Shown one piece after another: positions 29,513 to 39,880 of a DNA stretch of 64,000 nt. The first letter of the stretch is position 1. Each line of letters opens with the position of its first letter. Source of the DNA: Symbiodinium microadriaticum (taxonomy: Eukaryota > Sar > Dinophyceae > Suessiales > Symbiodiniaceae); NCBI GenBank assembly GCA_001939145.1, contig LSRX01000175.1:420106-484105 (forward strand), read 5' to 3'. The notes under the pieces were generated by a model. The model ran no database searches. It was given only the letters and a program-made list of their open reading frames with translations, and was not told the origin of the DNA. Position numbers and translations under genes: made by a program.

Positions 29513-29659
29513 GTTGTAGACCCCACGAAAATTGCTAGGATTCTGCAATCTCGAGCAGTCCCCCCCCCCCACAAACCAAAAGTCACGCACGATCCTCCAT
29601 GGGGCCCTCAGTAGAGCATAAGGCTTCCAGGGTGGAGACCTGCCCTAAGTGTCCATGTT

Positions 29660-29730
29660 GTTGGGTTTAGGGTTTAGGGGTTTAGGGTTTAGGGTGTACT
29701 TAAACCCCACACCCTAAACCCTAAACCTTG
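29660..29730. repeat. Head-to-head telomere-like tracts
   Basis: TTTAGGG units (29667-29693) turn directly into CCCTAAA units (29704-29728), an inverted junction. Further TTTAGGG patches lie at 29790-29840 and 29930-29952. Confidence 0.8.
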
Positions 29731-30092
29731 TGGTTTTTCTTTGTCGTTGCAGCAGTCCCCTTCGATGTACTTTGCTTGTCCGCCGGCGAGGGTTTAGGGT
29801 TTAGCATTTAGTGGTTTTGGGGTTTTGGGTTTAGGGTTTGGCAGAGAGCAAATTTGCGGCTATACGACGGGATTGGGGTTTCTGTTGCGGACTCGGGGGA
29901 TCTGAGCCCGCAGGGTTACGGCATAGGGCTTAGGGTTTAAGGTTTAGGGTTTCTCGGAAGCTCGCAATGTCAAATGTAGGGCCCGAAATACTTACCAATC
30001 CCTAAGGACCCATGTGCCCAAACGGTATTTGCTTAGGGCTCAAGCTTAGGGCTTTGGGCTGTAGTGCTTAGGGTTTTAGGATTTAGGGTGTG

Positions 30093-30190
30093 GGGCTCCA
30101 TGTGCCCAAATAGTATAAACTTTGGCCTGAAAATAGTCCCTCCATGGGGACTACTTTGGGGCCAAAGTATAGACTATTGTGGTGCTCCTC
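30093..30190. mobile_element. MITE-E copy
   Basis: CTCCATGTGCCCAAATAGTAT and its diverged complement, with inner arms ACTTTGGCC / GGCCAAAGT around GGACTA. A separate left-end fragment (CCTAAGGACCCATGTGCCC) lies at 30001-30020, so the copy may have been split by about 75 bp of TTTAGGG-like DNA. Confidence 0.65.
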
Positions 30191-30599
30191 ATTATCATAA
30201 ACATGTTGCAATATGCCCCGAAACAAAAAGGACCCCTTTATTAGTTCTGGCTGCTCTCTCTTAACCCCTCAACCAGGCACACCCTCTATACCACAACCCC
30301 CCTTGTCCCCTAATCTTTAACTTCGAAAGCCTAGACATCTAAACTCCGTAACAAGAAACATCAGCAAAGAACTCTTACAACGCCTAGAAGAAGCCCGGAC
30401 GACCTCTTCCCGACACCTGCAAAAAGGTTTATTTAGGGGTTTGGGGTTTTTCGAAAGCTGCAAATCCTCTGTCGCCGAGGGCCACTCGTCGCCCGTCGAG
30501 TTGCTCTCCCAATCTGATGGATGAGGGGGGAGGGTTTTAAGGTTTGGGGGTTCAGGCGTTTGGGGCTTGCTGTTTTTTGAAGTTGGGGGTTTAGGGAGC

Positions 30600-30704
30600 T
30601 ACCTACAGTCTCCATTGTCGTTCCTTTTTTTGAGTTTAACCACTTTCATATTAGGAACCTGAAGGGTAACCCCAAAAAGGAACTACAATGGAGACTATAG
30701 CTAG
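30600..30704. mobile_element. MITE-A copy
   Basis: CTACAGTCTCCATTGTCGTTCC and GGAACTACAATGGAGACTATAG form inverted arms of about 30 bp; centre contains AACCACTTTCATATTAGGAA. 30200-30600 shows only short telomere-like patches. Confidence 0.85.
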
Positions 30705-30864
30705 GACTTATATAAAGCTTTAGGGACTTTAGGGAGTTGAGGGTTTAGCGGTTCGGGGTGCGGGGATGATCGGGGGGAAAGATGTCAAAGAGTTATCAGC
30801 TCTAGCGCCCGGTTCCCTCCTTTCGATTTAGGGGGGCCGGTAGAGTTGCCGGAACAACTACGCT

Positions 30865-30959
30865 TGCTGATATAAATCCTTAGCATTACCTTAAGGGCAT
30901 TAAACTATGGGAGTTATGGTCTTTTCCTTATTATGGGTAATGCAGGATTTATAACAGCA
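30865..30959. mobile_element. MITE-F copy
   Basis: GCTGATATAAATCC...GCATTACC pairs with GGTAATGCAGGATTTATA near the right end. The centre TAAACTATGGGAGTTATGG is shared with other MITE-F copies. Confidence 0.75.
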
Positions 30960-31049
30960 GCCGTAGTAGCTGCCGTTTGTTAATCGTTCCTTGGTCAAGA
31001 GTGCCCATTGGATCTCTCTTCCAATTAGCAAGGCCCGTCTGTTCGGGAG

Positions 31050-31165
31050 TTTTGTCTATGTCAGACCCTAAGCCCTAGGCCCTAAGCCTTAAACATCAGA
31101 GCCTAAACCCTGAGTTTAGGGTTTGGAGTTTAGGGCGTTTAGGGTGTTTAGGGTTGAAAGGTTTA
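31050..31165. repeat. Head-to-head telomere-like tracts
   Basis: CCCTAAG-type units to about 31110, then GAGTTTAGGG-type units. From 31170 to 31830 there is no recognised gene. Confidence 0.7.
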
Positions 31166-31830
31166 GGGTTCTAGACTCGGTTTCGTGCTCTGCTTCCAAT
31201 CTTCAGCTGGCAGCCTTAGCTACGGAGCTTGAGGCCTAGACCATCTTATTGGGCTTATGTTTAGGGCTTAGGGCTTAGGAGTTTAGGGTTAACTATAATA
31301 CGGGTTTTGGGTATGGGTTTAGCTGTTGTGCCATGTCACATGCCGCTTTGGTTTTACTTTAGTGTTGGCGTTATGTTCTCCTTGTTTTGGGACATCCAAA
31401 AATCGGTTTGCTTACTGCGCAAGCGGGTTCGAGTTTAGGGTTGCGCACTACGGGTCTGCGAATAATTAAAGACTTCTCTTATGATGGTTATATGGTGTTG
31501 TATTCGCAAAGGTGAGATTTGGGGTTTGGAGGTTACGGTTGTGGGTTCAGCTCCTTGTCCTTATCAAAAAAACAAAACACGGGCAACGCCTAACACAACC
31601 ATCGACGGCCGTCGCTCCTGGCGATTGAGGCCCGTGCCAAGTCGCGCAGTCACGGTAGATGATCTTGGCCGTGTCCTCAGCCTCAGCACAAGGCCAATCC
31701 GTGCATGTAGGGGCCATATACATGGGCGTTAATAATTAGAATCGGCTTTTGGGAATATATTAATATGTTCTGATAAAACAACTCGAGAATGCTACTATCG
31801 GGGCTAGACTAGAGGCAACAGTATGACTAA

Positions 31831-31890
31831 ATACCCAGGCTTCTACGTTATACCTGTTTAGATACCCAGGCTTCTACGTTATACCTGTTT
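31831..31890. repeat. 31-bp tandem duplication
   Basis: ATACCCAGGCTTCTACGTTA followed by TACCTGTTT occurs twice in direct succession (31831-31859 and 31862-31890), identical over 29 bp. Confidence 0.9.
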
Positions 31891-32234
31891 TCAACAGCTA
31901 CCTCAGACGTCGGAGGCGCACACGCACATGCTGTTCAGCTTAGACTCGAGCTTCACGGTCTGATAGCCCGGTTGAGATGCAGCTTTTCTACACTCTAAAC
32001 CCTAAACCTTAAACCCACGGTTTAGGAACTTCCTCCACGCGGCCACCCTTCGACGCTTTTTCAAGTTCTTGTAGATCCTAAACCCTAAACCCGAAAACCT
32101 AAACGAGTTTCTGGGTGGAGGGGTGTCGGGCTCAGGGTTGAGCGTTTTAGGGTTTAGTTTATAAGCCCTCTAACTCCAAAGCCGAAACCATGCCTGAGCC
32201 ACGTTTTCAAGGAACTCCTCCTCGGAAGCTGTAG

Positions 32235-32281
32235 GTAGTCGAATAGGGTTTAGGGTTTAGGGTTTAGGGTTTAGGGTTTGG
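32235..32281 (+). repeat. TTTAGGG array
   Basis: Five exact TTTAGGG units in register, one of the purest in the window. Further scattered patches lie at 32000-32170. Confidence 0.9.
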
Positions 32282-32549
32282 CAAGCTCGACGCGGTTTAG
32301 CTAGTGTTTCAAGCTGTGCAGGTGCCGTCGAGCTGTTGCAGAGATGCCGGCTAACTTACGCACCCTTCCCTTTTTCAATAGACCAGCAAGAGCCAAACCC
32401 TAAGCCCTAAACTTTAAACCCTGTAGAACTCTCGAGGGGACCTTGGCGGATCCCTTTGAGGGAGCCCCAAGCCCTTATTCTACTTCTTGAAGGCCCCTAC
32501 ATCAGACCCTCGACAAAGGGATCCGGAAAGGCTTGAAGGATAAAAGGCC

Positions 32550-32615
32550 CCCCNACCCTAAACCCTAGACCCTATAAAACCCCAAACCCAAAGCCCTAAA
32601 CCCTAACCCCTACTA
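32550..32615 (-). repeat. CCCTAAA tract
   Basis: Short degenerate CCCTAAA stretch beginning at a single N (32554). Confidence 0.75.
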
Positions 32616-32642
32616 GAGCAGCCTTGGAAGGAGCCCTGTGGT

Positions 32643-32861
32643 GTTGATGATATAGATCCCGCATGACCCCATAATAAGGAATATACCTTCAACTACCAAA
32701 GCCTACTTTTTTGTAGGGTCCCTATCCATTCCATACATTATATATAGGGTTTATAATAAGGACCTACAACAAAGAAGGCTGTGGTAGTTCAAGGTATACC
32801 ATAATTCCCATAGTATATAGGGTCCTTTAAGGTAATGCTAAGGATTTATATCATCGTCAAC
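32643..32861. mobile_element. MITE-F copy interrupted by a nested MITE-M
   Basis: GTTGATGATATAGATCC at the left and GGATTTATATCATCGTCAAC at the right are the MITE-F ends. Removing 32686-32798 restores the family sequence GGAATATACCATAATTCCC. About 219 bp in total. Confidence 0.85.
32686..32794. mobile_element. Nested MITE-M with TATA target duplication
   Basis: Ends CCTTCAACTACCAAAGCC and GGCTGTGGTAGTTCAAGG (one mismatch in the first 12 bp) are flanked by TATA on each side (32682-32685 and 32795-32798), which is single in uninterrupted MITE-F copies. Good evidence for recent cut-and-paste-type insertion. Confidence 0.85.
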
Positions 32862-33250
32862 AGTATACCCAAACGGCCCCGTTTCCTCCAACGAACAGAG
32901 GCCTTGGTTTTGGACTGGCCCCTCTGTGGGGCACTCGGGTGCTGGGCAGGGGAAGCACGGATTCAGGGGTATTGGTTTTGGGTTAGGGGTCTAGGGTTTT
33001 AGGTTTAGGGGCTCAGGGTTACAGGCTTAGGGGCTTCGGGCGTAAAGCATTGCAGCTTCATCGAACGACTTATAAGTTTACAGACACTGTGCCTCTTTTG
33101 GTAACAAAAGTCTCTGGATTGTAGCCGTGGGGGCGTGTTTGGTCGGTTAGGGGTTACGGTTCAGGACATCGTAGAATAGCATTGAAAGCAAGAATGCTAA
33201 GGTTTGTATGGAGGAGGGTAACCTTCGCGACCTTAACTTAACCCAAAATT

Positions 33251-33372
33251 ACCTGCCTTTTTGAGGGCTCGTTATTATGATTTCCTTATAACCGAAGCCT
33301 AAACCCTAAACCCCAAACCTGAAAACCCAGAACCCTGAGCCCTTAAAGGTGGCAGGTTCTTGAGGGTCCAGG
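33251..33372. mobile_element. MITE-B copy with telomere-like loop
   Basis: ACCTGCCTTTTTGAGGGCTC and TTATTATGATTTCCTTATA match the left half of MITE-B. CCCTAAA-type units then occupy about 33297-33345, and the right arm GGCAGGTTCTTGAGGGTCC follows. Confidence 0.65.
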
Positions 33373-33434
33373 AAAGGGTTAGTCCTTTGAAGGCTTGCGA
33401 CTGCGAGGTTTAAGGCTCGGAGAGGAGTTTGGGT

Positions 33435-33520
33435 TGTTAGGGTTTAGAGTTTAGGGTCTAGAGTTTAGGGTTTTCGGTTGAGGGTTTTGGGTTTAGAGTT
33501 TAGGGTTCAGGGTGTAGGGT
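33435..33520 (+). repeat. TTTAGGG-like tract
   Basis: TTTAGAG, TTTAGGG and TTTTCGG units; another short tract lies at 33588-33632. Confidence 0.75.
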
Positions 33521-33689
33521 TGAAGTCCAACATAATCGTAAGGCCGATGCCCGAGTTGCTTGACAGCGTAGGCTGCAGGGGTCATGCTTAGGGGTTTAGG
33601 GCTTAGGGGTTTAGGGGTTATAGGGCTTAGGGACGCAAGTCTTGACCCACAAGCCGGAAAGCCTGTTCCCTAAACCCCAAAGCCTCACC

Positions 33690-34505
33690 CCTAAAAACCC
33701 GAACCACACGGCAGAAATTTCGTAGCAGTTCAATATTGATATAAACGCAAAACGCTCGGAAATCACTTGACGACAAAAGAGAAAGCATCAGATTTAAATA
33801 GACTTGAATTCCCACGGCGTTGGACCCCTTGACTAAGGAAGTACATATTTCGTTGTACAACACCAAATGGAACTCATCCCTGCGTCACCGGTGACCCATG
33901 AGTTGGTCAATGAGCATGGAAGTGACTTCAAAGTTGCTGCCACAAGTACATTCTTGAATACCACTAGAGGCTTCAAACAGATCTCATTTTCGTCCTAATT
34001 GTTTGATGACAAGGGTTGTATGGCCGTTCAGGAACTTTTTGAGTTCAAGCCAAGAGGTTGTCGTAGCTTTCTCGGGTGGTACAGGCCAACACCGACAGGA
34101 TCTCCTTCATTTCGCGATCAAGATGCACAATTAGAAATTTGCAGCAGACGTTTCCAACTTTTGACCCCGCGAGGATGCGGCACATGGCCTCGAACACAGA
34201 TATTCGAACCTTGCTGAATGGGACTGACAACTCTTCACTGATGGGCCTTCCAACCATATTTGGCCTCCAGCATGCAATGTACGCCAGATGCCACAGTTTA
34301 GCTACATGCTAACACACGGATTTCGAATGGCTGAAGTATACCCATAAGCAGTCCCTTGTTGGCACCGGACTGGAAATCAGTCGGTTTGATTACCAACTTT
34401 GGCCTCGATTGCGAAATGTTGTCGCAAGACAGGGGAGAGTTTGAGGTATCGGGAAGTTCCTCTGCCAGATTCTGCACTTGAGATCTTCTGGGGTGCAATC
34501 TAGGG
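33690..34505 (-). pseudogene. Possible decayed coding segment, minus strand
   Basis: An 800-bp island free of telomere-like repeats. Minus-strand frames in order are 34498-34298 (66 aa, containing LVIKPTDFQSGANKGLLMGIL), 34257-34045 (70 aa, containing FEAMCRILAGSKVGNVCCKFL) and 33866-33627 (79 aa, containing VGIQVYLNLMLSLLSSSDF). Each looks protein-like rather than compositional, but they are separated by stops and frame changes. Either exons of one gene or a degraded gene would fit. No family was recognised, and plus-strand frames of similar length exist, so strand is uncertain. Confidence 0.3.
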
Positions 34506-34749
34506 CCGGAATATCTAGCAACATTGTCTCCTTATTGTCCCTATGTGCTGCCCTTGTTATCTAACTCCCCTAAAACATGCCGACAAAAAACATGTATCGG
34601 TTTCGGGCTCTAGCCTTCCAGGGCTTGGGGTTCAGGGCCAAGTTTAGGGTTCAGGGTTTAGGGCCAAGTTTAGGGTGCTCAGTTCATACAAGATCTTCGG
34701 TTGCCTCCTGCCATAAGAGCAAGCACAGGTGCACCTTGGGCAGTAAGCC

Positions 34750-35040
34750 TACACCTTAAACCCCATAAAACCCCAAACCCCAAAGAAACACTAAAACCCT
34801 ATAGAACTGAAAACCCTAAGCCCTGAATCCTAAAACCCTATGAAACCCTAAACCCCTAAACCCCTGAACCCGAAGCCCTAAACCCTAAACCCTTAACCCT
34901 TAAAACCCTAAACCCGATCCCTGTTTAAAAACACCCTAAACCCTAAACCCTGAACCGTATAAACCCTAAACCCTAAACCTTAAACCCTAAGCCCTAAACT
35001 CTAAAACCCTATAAAACCCCAAAGCCCTAAACCCAAACCT
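34750..35040 (-). repeat. Long CCCTAAA-like tract
   Basis: Nearly 300 bp of degenerate CCCTAAA, CCCTATA and CCCCAAA units. A short TTTAGGG patch precedes it (34640-34678). Confidence 0.85.
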
Positions 35041-35141
35041 CTATCGGCCCAGAGAATCGAGTTTGGGATCCCTGACTGCCGTGAGGCCTGGTGGGGCCAG
35101 TGGCGTGGCTTGGCTTCCGCCCTGCCCTCAAAGCATTGTTG

Positions 35142-35230
35142 GGGATTAGGGTTTAGGGGTTAAGGGCTTAGAGGTTTAGGGTTTAGGGCAAGTAGGGTTT
35201 AGGGTGCAGGGTTGCAGGTTTAGAGTTTGG
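35142..35230 (+). repeat. TTTAGGG-like tract
   Basis: TTTAGGG units with TTAAGGG and TTTAGAG variants. Confidence 0.75.
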
Positions 35231-35252
35231 GGTTTTATTGGGGTCTGGGGGT

Positions 35253-35350
35253 TTATACAAATTGTTTAGGGTTCAGGTCCTGTGGTTTGTGCGGTTTTGA
35301 CCGGGATTTGTCCGGGTTGCGGCTTTTGCTTTCTAAACAATTTGTACTTA
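35253..35350. mobile_element. Single inverted-repeat element
   Basis: TACAAATTGTTTAG and CTAAACAATTTGTA form a perfect 14-bp terminal inverted repeat; 98 bp overall. One copy in the window. Confidence 0.6.
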
Positions 35351-35357
35351 CCCTGGG

Positions 35358-35410
35358 CATCAGGGTTTAGGGTTTAGGGTTGAGGGTTTTGGGTTTAAAG
35401 TTTAGGGTTT
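35358..35410 (+). repeat. TTTAGGG tract
   Basis: TTTAGGG units following the element at 35253-35350. Confidence 0.8.
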
Positions 35411-35639
35411 CGTCTTCACTGCAGGAAGCGGCTTGTAGTGCTTCATAAAGTGAGTTTGGAGTCACCAGGATCCTGGTGTTCCTAAAAGCCATTCTGTGGT
35501 TTGAGGCCCCTTGTTGGCAGAGTCATCCAGAGCTAGAAGGGTTTGCCGTTTCGGGAGGGTTGAGCCTGCTGTTTCCTGGCATTCGGAAACAGGCGGCGGA
35601 ACATGTTCGAAAGTTGGATGGCATTGATCCCTAGTCCAC

Positions 35640-35720
35640 GATAACCCTAAACCCTAAACCTTTAAACCTTAAGCCTTAAACCCTAAACCCTAAAGCCTAA
35701 ACCGCCCTAAACCCTAAACA
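35640..35720 (-). repeat. CCCTAAA tract
   Basis: CCCTAAA and CCTTAAA units. From 35725 to 36325 only short patches (36121-36155, 36275-36325) and no recognised gene. Confidence 0.8.
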
Positions 35721-36327
35721 AAATCGTAAGTTTTGAACCCTGAGCTCTCAACTCTAAGCCCTTTCTGGGGACGTTTGGGGCTTGGGTTTGGGGTTTTAGC
35801 GGTTTCTTTAAGCTCCTAGAGCTGAGTCCTGATTGCAACTATAATGTTGTCACGAACCCTGTTTCCATTGTTTGTTTTTTTCGTTGTATTGTCCACATTA
35901 TCACTATAGTCTAGCATCCCCCCGGAATTCTATTCTCCCATATATGGCGGGCTGTGTCAAAACACAGTTCAAGTTTTCAGGGCAGAAGCCCCCAACCATA
36001 CAGCCCGACGAAACCAACAAAAACACGTGCGACCCTAAAGACTCAGACTTGCACTCACCTTCGACCCTGCATCGCTCACAGATCTGTTGAATCGTGAGTC
36101 GTGTCAAGTAGCTGAACTAAGTCCTAAACTCCTAAACCCTAAACCCTCAACCCTAATTCATGGTCGCTAGGTGCCTATGATTGAAACTGCAAGTAGTCCA
36201 AAAGCCTAGAAGCTCCAGGCCCAATCTTCATGCAAAGCCCCAAAGTCCATAGGCCCCAAGCCCTGGCTCCGCCAAGCTTTAGGGTTTAGGGGCCCTAAAA
36301 ACCTAAACCCGAAACCCTAAACCTTTG

Positions 36328-36405
36328 GGAGTTTCCGAAAATAGGGGATACCTTAGTTTGGGGTCCCTATACTAAGGATCCTACTGTTTAAGGTACTATA
36401 TTAGG
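36328..36405. mobile_element. MITE-I copy, right end lost
   Basis: GGGAGTTTCCGAAAATAGGGG at the left and GGATCCTACTGTTTAAGGTA internally match MITE-I; the TTTTCGGAAA right end is missing. Confidence 0.65.
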
Positions 36406-36510
36406 GCAAGAGATGGGAGCTCCAAGGCGAGGCAGCACGTCCCCGGAGGGTTCCGCCCGGAGCCTGGGTATCTGGGGTGGGCTCGAAGGGCTGGTGGGGT
36501 CTAACAGTAT

Positions 36511-36611
36511 AGGTAGTTCTCTAAATTAGGGTCCCTTCTTAGGTCCCCAAAATAGCACGGCAGCCTTAGAAAAAGGATCCTAAAAGGGGACCCTAAGTTA
36601 GACAACTACCC
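36511..36611. mobile_element. MITE-D copy
   Basis: GGTAGTTCTCTAAATTAGGG and CCCTAAGTTAGACAACTACC as inverted ends; centre AATAGCACGGCAG. Confidence 0.85.
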
Positions 36612-36788
36612 AGATATGGGGGCCTAGGCCTAGGGTTAGGCCTTCAGGACGACCACAAAAAGCTACGGGGGCCTGGGTGGAGGCTCTGGGGCTCAGGGTG
36701 CAGGCTTCAGGGTTTGGGTTCGGGGTAAAGCCAGAGGACCCAAATAGCAAGGTTTTGGGTTCCCAAAAACCATACTCTGAATGGTTTT

Positions 36789-36865
36789 NNNNNNNNNNNN
36801 NNNNNNNNNNNNNNNNNNNNNNNNNNNNNNNNNNNNNNNNNNNNNNNNNNNNNNNNNNNNNNNNN
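36789..36865. other. Assembly gap (77 N)
   Basis: Run of N. The right edge is an isolated right arm of MITE-B. Confidence 0.99.
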
Positions 36866-36897
36866 CGAAAAAGGTAGGTTCTTTGGGGTCCAGCTAG
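36866..36897. mobile_element. MITE-B right arm at gap edge
   Basis: AAAAAGGTAGGTTCTTTGGG plus GTCCAGCTAGG; the left arm is presumably inside the gap. Confidence 0.7.
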
Positions 36898-36950
36898 GGT
36901 GTAGGCTTCCGGGTTTGGGTTCGGGGTGTATGAAGGTACCTAATAATCAT

Positions 36951-37042
36951 ATACCTATAGTCTCCATCGTAGTTCCTTTGTACATGCTCTAGATCCTTTA
37001 AAGTAACCCCCAAAAAGGAACTACAATGGAGACTACAGGTAT
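36951..37042. mobile_element. MITE-A copy
   Basis: ATACCTATAGTCTCCATCG and TGGAGACTACAGGTAT outer ends, with AGTTCCTTTG / CAAAAAGGAACT inside. Confidence 0.85.
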
Positions 37043-37087
37043 GCTCCCAAATTAGTAACCTACATTGTTATATAACTACTATCCGAA

Positions 37088-37380
37088 ACCCAAACACCCA
37101 ATAATCGGGTCCCGAAACCCTAAACCCTAAACCCTAAACCCTAGCCTTCGGACCGCTAGGGTTTCGGTACAACGACAAGGTGCCTGCCAGCGGCCCCGGT
37201 GCCGAGGCGACATCAAGGCCTTCTTGAAGGGAGGGGGGGTCGGGCCCTAAATCCTAAACCCTAAAACCCTAAACCGTGGTTCTGCTTCAATCCCTAAACC
37301 CTAAACCCTAAACCCTAAACCCTAGACCCTAAACCCTAAGCCCTAAACCCTAAACCCTAAACCGTGGTTCTGCTTCAATC
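37088..37380 (-). repeat. CCCTAAA tracts with a duplicated block
   Basis: Two tracts (37109-37145 and 37245-37370). The second holds AAACCGTGGTTCTGCTTCAA followed by TCC twice (37272 and 37360), separated by CCCTAAA units, so the block was duplicated. Confidence 0.85.
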
Positions 37381-37395
37381 CTCTGAACTAAAGGG

Positions 37396-37495
37396 CTGAG
37401 CGGCTGAGTAGGTAACCTTGGGCTTATATAAACCTATTATAATTCAACAGGTTATATAACCTTTTTTTGGGCCAAGGTACTCGGCCCCTAAGTAT
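37396..37495. mobile_element. MITE-C copy
   Basis: GGCTGAGTAGGTAACCTTGGG at the left and GGCCAAGGTACTCGGCCCCT at the right. The centre TATAAACCTATTATAATTCA is common to the family. Confidence 0.75.
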
Positions 37496-37629
37496 AAGTA
37501 AACCCCTACACCTCAGACCTTTAAACCCTTAAAGCTGAAATTCTAAAAACCCTGAAAGTTTAAACCCGAGACCCCTAAATCCCCACACTTCCTAAACCCT
37601 CAACCTTGAGGCTCAGGGTTCAGGCTTTA

Positions 37630-37752
37630 GGCTGTAGTAATTGAGGGTTTAGTTTAGGGTTTAGGGTTTAGGCTGTAGTAATTGAGGGTTTAGTTTAGGG
37701 TTTAGGGTTTAGGCTGTAGTAATTGAGGGTTTAGTTTAGGGTTTAGGGTTTA
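37630..37752 (+). repeat. Three-copy 41-bp tandem repeat
   Basis: Units start at 37630, 37671 and 37712 with GGCTGTAGTAATTGAGGG and end in TTTAGGG heptamers: a telomere-like tract amplified together with 20 bp of unique DNA. Confidence 0.9.
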
Positions 37753-37849
37753 GGGCTCAAGATCGACGGGAAGGTTTCCTAGACCAGCTCAAGTTGTTGG
37801 TTTGGGCTTCGTCGTGCCTCGTCTCAGTTGCCCTAAGGCTCCAAAGGAC

Positions 37850-37947
37850 CCAATAATAAGGTAACCTTTAACGTCTTGGGGGCATATAAACACCGATTAT
37901 AATTCAAAAGGTTAACCTTTTTTGGGCTAAGGTATTCGGCCACTAAG
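37850..37947. mobile_element. MITE-C copy
   Basis: AAGGTAACCTTTAACG and AAAAGGTTAACCTTTTTT arms, then GGTATTCGGCCACTAAG at the right end. Confidence 0.75.
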
Positions 37948-38026
37948 TCAAATCACAGCTGGCGCAAACACTTCCAAAAAGCCCAACCTGGGCAGCATCT
38001 GCAGACCTTAGACCATCTAGAGGCCG

Positions 38027-38121
38027 ACATAAGCATAAGCTTTCCATAGGGATATCCTGATTGGGCTTCACTATAAAGGGGCTTATATGAGATATCCCTA
38101 TCCTATATTTTACTTATGTGC
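38027..38121. mobile_element. Inverted-repeat element, single copy
   Basis: GACATAAG...CCATAGGGATATCC at the left pairs with GATATCCCTATCC...CTTATGTG at the right; about 95 bp, with short mismatched stretches within the arms. Confidence 0.65.
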
Positions 38122-38124
38122 ATT

Positions 38125-38200
38125 TGCTCAGGGTTCAGGGGTTTAGGGCTTCAGGGTTTAGGGTTTAGGTGCAAAGTTTAGGGATTAGGGTACACCAACA
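38125..38200 (+). repeat. TTTAGGG-like tract
   Basis: TTTAGGG and TTCAGGG units. Similar short tracts at 38405-38465, 38580-38650 (CCCTAAA) and 38695-38755. Confidence 0.75.
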
Positions 38201-39085
38201 CCCAACACCCGAGAATCCTCAGCTGTTATTAATTGAAGCTTGAAGGGACAATTCCAGCTTTAAGGGGCTAGTGAAGTTTGAAGGGGTTCCTTGTCGAAGC
38301 CGAAACTGTGGCGAAGGAGTTCCGATACCCGCCTTGTGGCTGTGGGGGCCCGCTGAGCCCGAAGATGTGACAAGGCGAGTCCGATCTTGGCTTCATTTCA
38401 CTGGAGGGTTTAGGGTTTTAGGGTTTAGCTCCTGTTTTTAAGGTTTCAGGGTTTAGGGTTGTAGGCCTGGGTGTGCTGCTACCCCGTCGCATCCGGATGC
38501 TAGCTGTTATGCCGCTGTAGTTGTGGGCGAGGGGCTCTGATTCAAGGCGGCTACGGGAACTCCAAAACCGAAACCCATAAGACCATTTAACCCTTAGCCT
38601 AAACCCTCACTACCCTTAAACAAAACCCTCAACCCTAAACCCTAGACCATCCTTCAATTCCGTGACAGAAGGCAGTCTCAGAAAACTGGGGTTCAGGGTT
38701 TAGCAATTCAGGGTTATGGGTTTAGGGTTTATAAGTTCAGGGTTTAGGGTTTTGTGTTATAAAATGTTGGCAGGAACGGGCCCTTAACTACGGAGGAGCC
38801 GAGGGTTCATAGTTTGTTGATGTTTGTTCGTACATGCCCGAGGCTGCATGGTTTAGGGTTCATGGTTCTCCCATGCCCTTGTTTCAATCTTTGTCGCTCC
38901 CCATCTGTTAGTATCGTGCTGGGGGTGCAAGGTTGGCTTTCTGGAAGTAAGGATTGCCTGCTCTTTGTGCTGGCTCTAGTGGATAAGGGTCGTAGCGATG
39001 TGCACAAACTGGAATGTGTTTTTTGCCCTACCGTACTCCCAAAAGACAAAATGCATTCGTTTTGTTTTCCCAAACGGTCCAATGT

Positions 39086-39177
39086 ACCTATGTAGTAGAA
39101 TGTAGGGTTTCTTCATATTCGGAATTACTATTATTATGACTCAGGGATGCATCCCCCATGACAGTAACTACATAGCA
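39086..39177. mobile_element. Possible inverted-repeat element
   Basis: CTATGTAGTAGAATG and CAGTAACTACATAG are weak terminal inverted repeats; the centre (GGAATTACTATTATTATGA) resembles MITE-J interiors. The segment 38760-39080 before it has unassigned frames on both strands and nothing recognised. Confidence 0.4.
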
Positions 39178-39332
39178 CCCCCTGTGGGTTTGGCAGCACT
39201 CATCGCAGGTTTTGGCGAGTCGCGCAAATTGCAACAGCAGTGGCGTTTCAGGCAACGGCGCCCTAAACCCTAAGCCCCAAACCCTAAACCGTGACGGAAT
39301 CGTAGTAGTTCAGGTCCTCTGGGCTTTTGAAC

Positions 39333-39438
39333 TACCTACAGTCTCCATTGTAGTTCCTTTTGTTGGTCTAACCAATTTTATATTAAGGAAGCTAAAAGGT
39401 AACCCCAAAAAAGGAACTACAATGGAGACTGTAGGTAG
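39333..39438. mobile_element. MITE-A copy, best preserved
   Basis: CTACCTACAGTCTCCATTG and the perfect complement CAATGGAGACTGTAGGTAG at the other end, continuing inward through TAGTTCCTTTT / AAAAGGAACTA; centre AACCAATTTTATATTAAGGA. Confidence 0.9.
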
Positions 39439-39664
39439 GCTCAGTTCAGGGTGTAGGTGTTGGTGTTGAGGGTTTAGGGGTTTAAACAACTTAACAAAGC
39501 TTTTGGGGTTTAAGAAGGGCCATAACTAATGCGCTAAGGAGCGCCTAAGTTAAGGGCACCTGGTTGTGTGTGGTGCTCGGGGAGTGTAGAGATAATATCG
39601 TGTGGGCATGGCCGAAAGAGGCTCCAGGCAATTCCGCGGCTTTCTTGAATTCTATACATTCAGG

Positions 39665-39880
39665 GTTTACCCTACACCCCTAAACCTTAAACCTAAACCC
39701 TATACCCCTAGGCCCTGAACCCCCAAACCCTCAACCCTAAAACCCCTAAACCCCTAAACCCTGAACCCCCAAACCCTAAACCCCTAAATCGTAATCCCTA
39801 AACCCGAATCCTAAACTCCTACACCCCAAACCTTAACCCCTAAACCCCTAAACCCCTAAACCCTACACCCCTGCGGGCTT
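39665..39880 (-). repeat. CCCTAAA/CCCCTAAA tract
   Basis: About 215 bp of degenerate CCCTAAA and CCCCTAAA units. Confidence 0.85.

Noticed and set aside
35463..35478. Perfect 16-bp palindrome CACCAGGATCCTGGTG
   Set aside because: Isolated, with no neighbouring element ends or gene; noted only as a curiosity.
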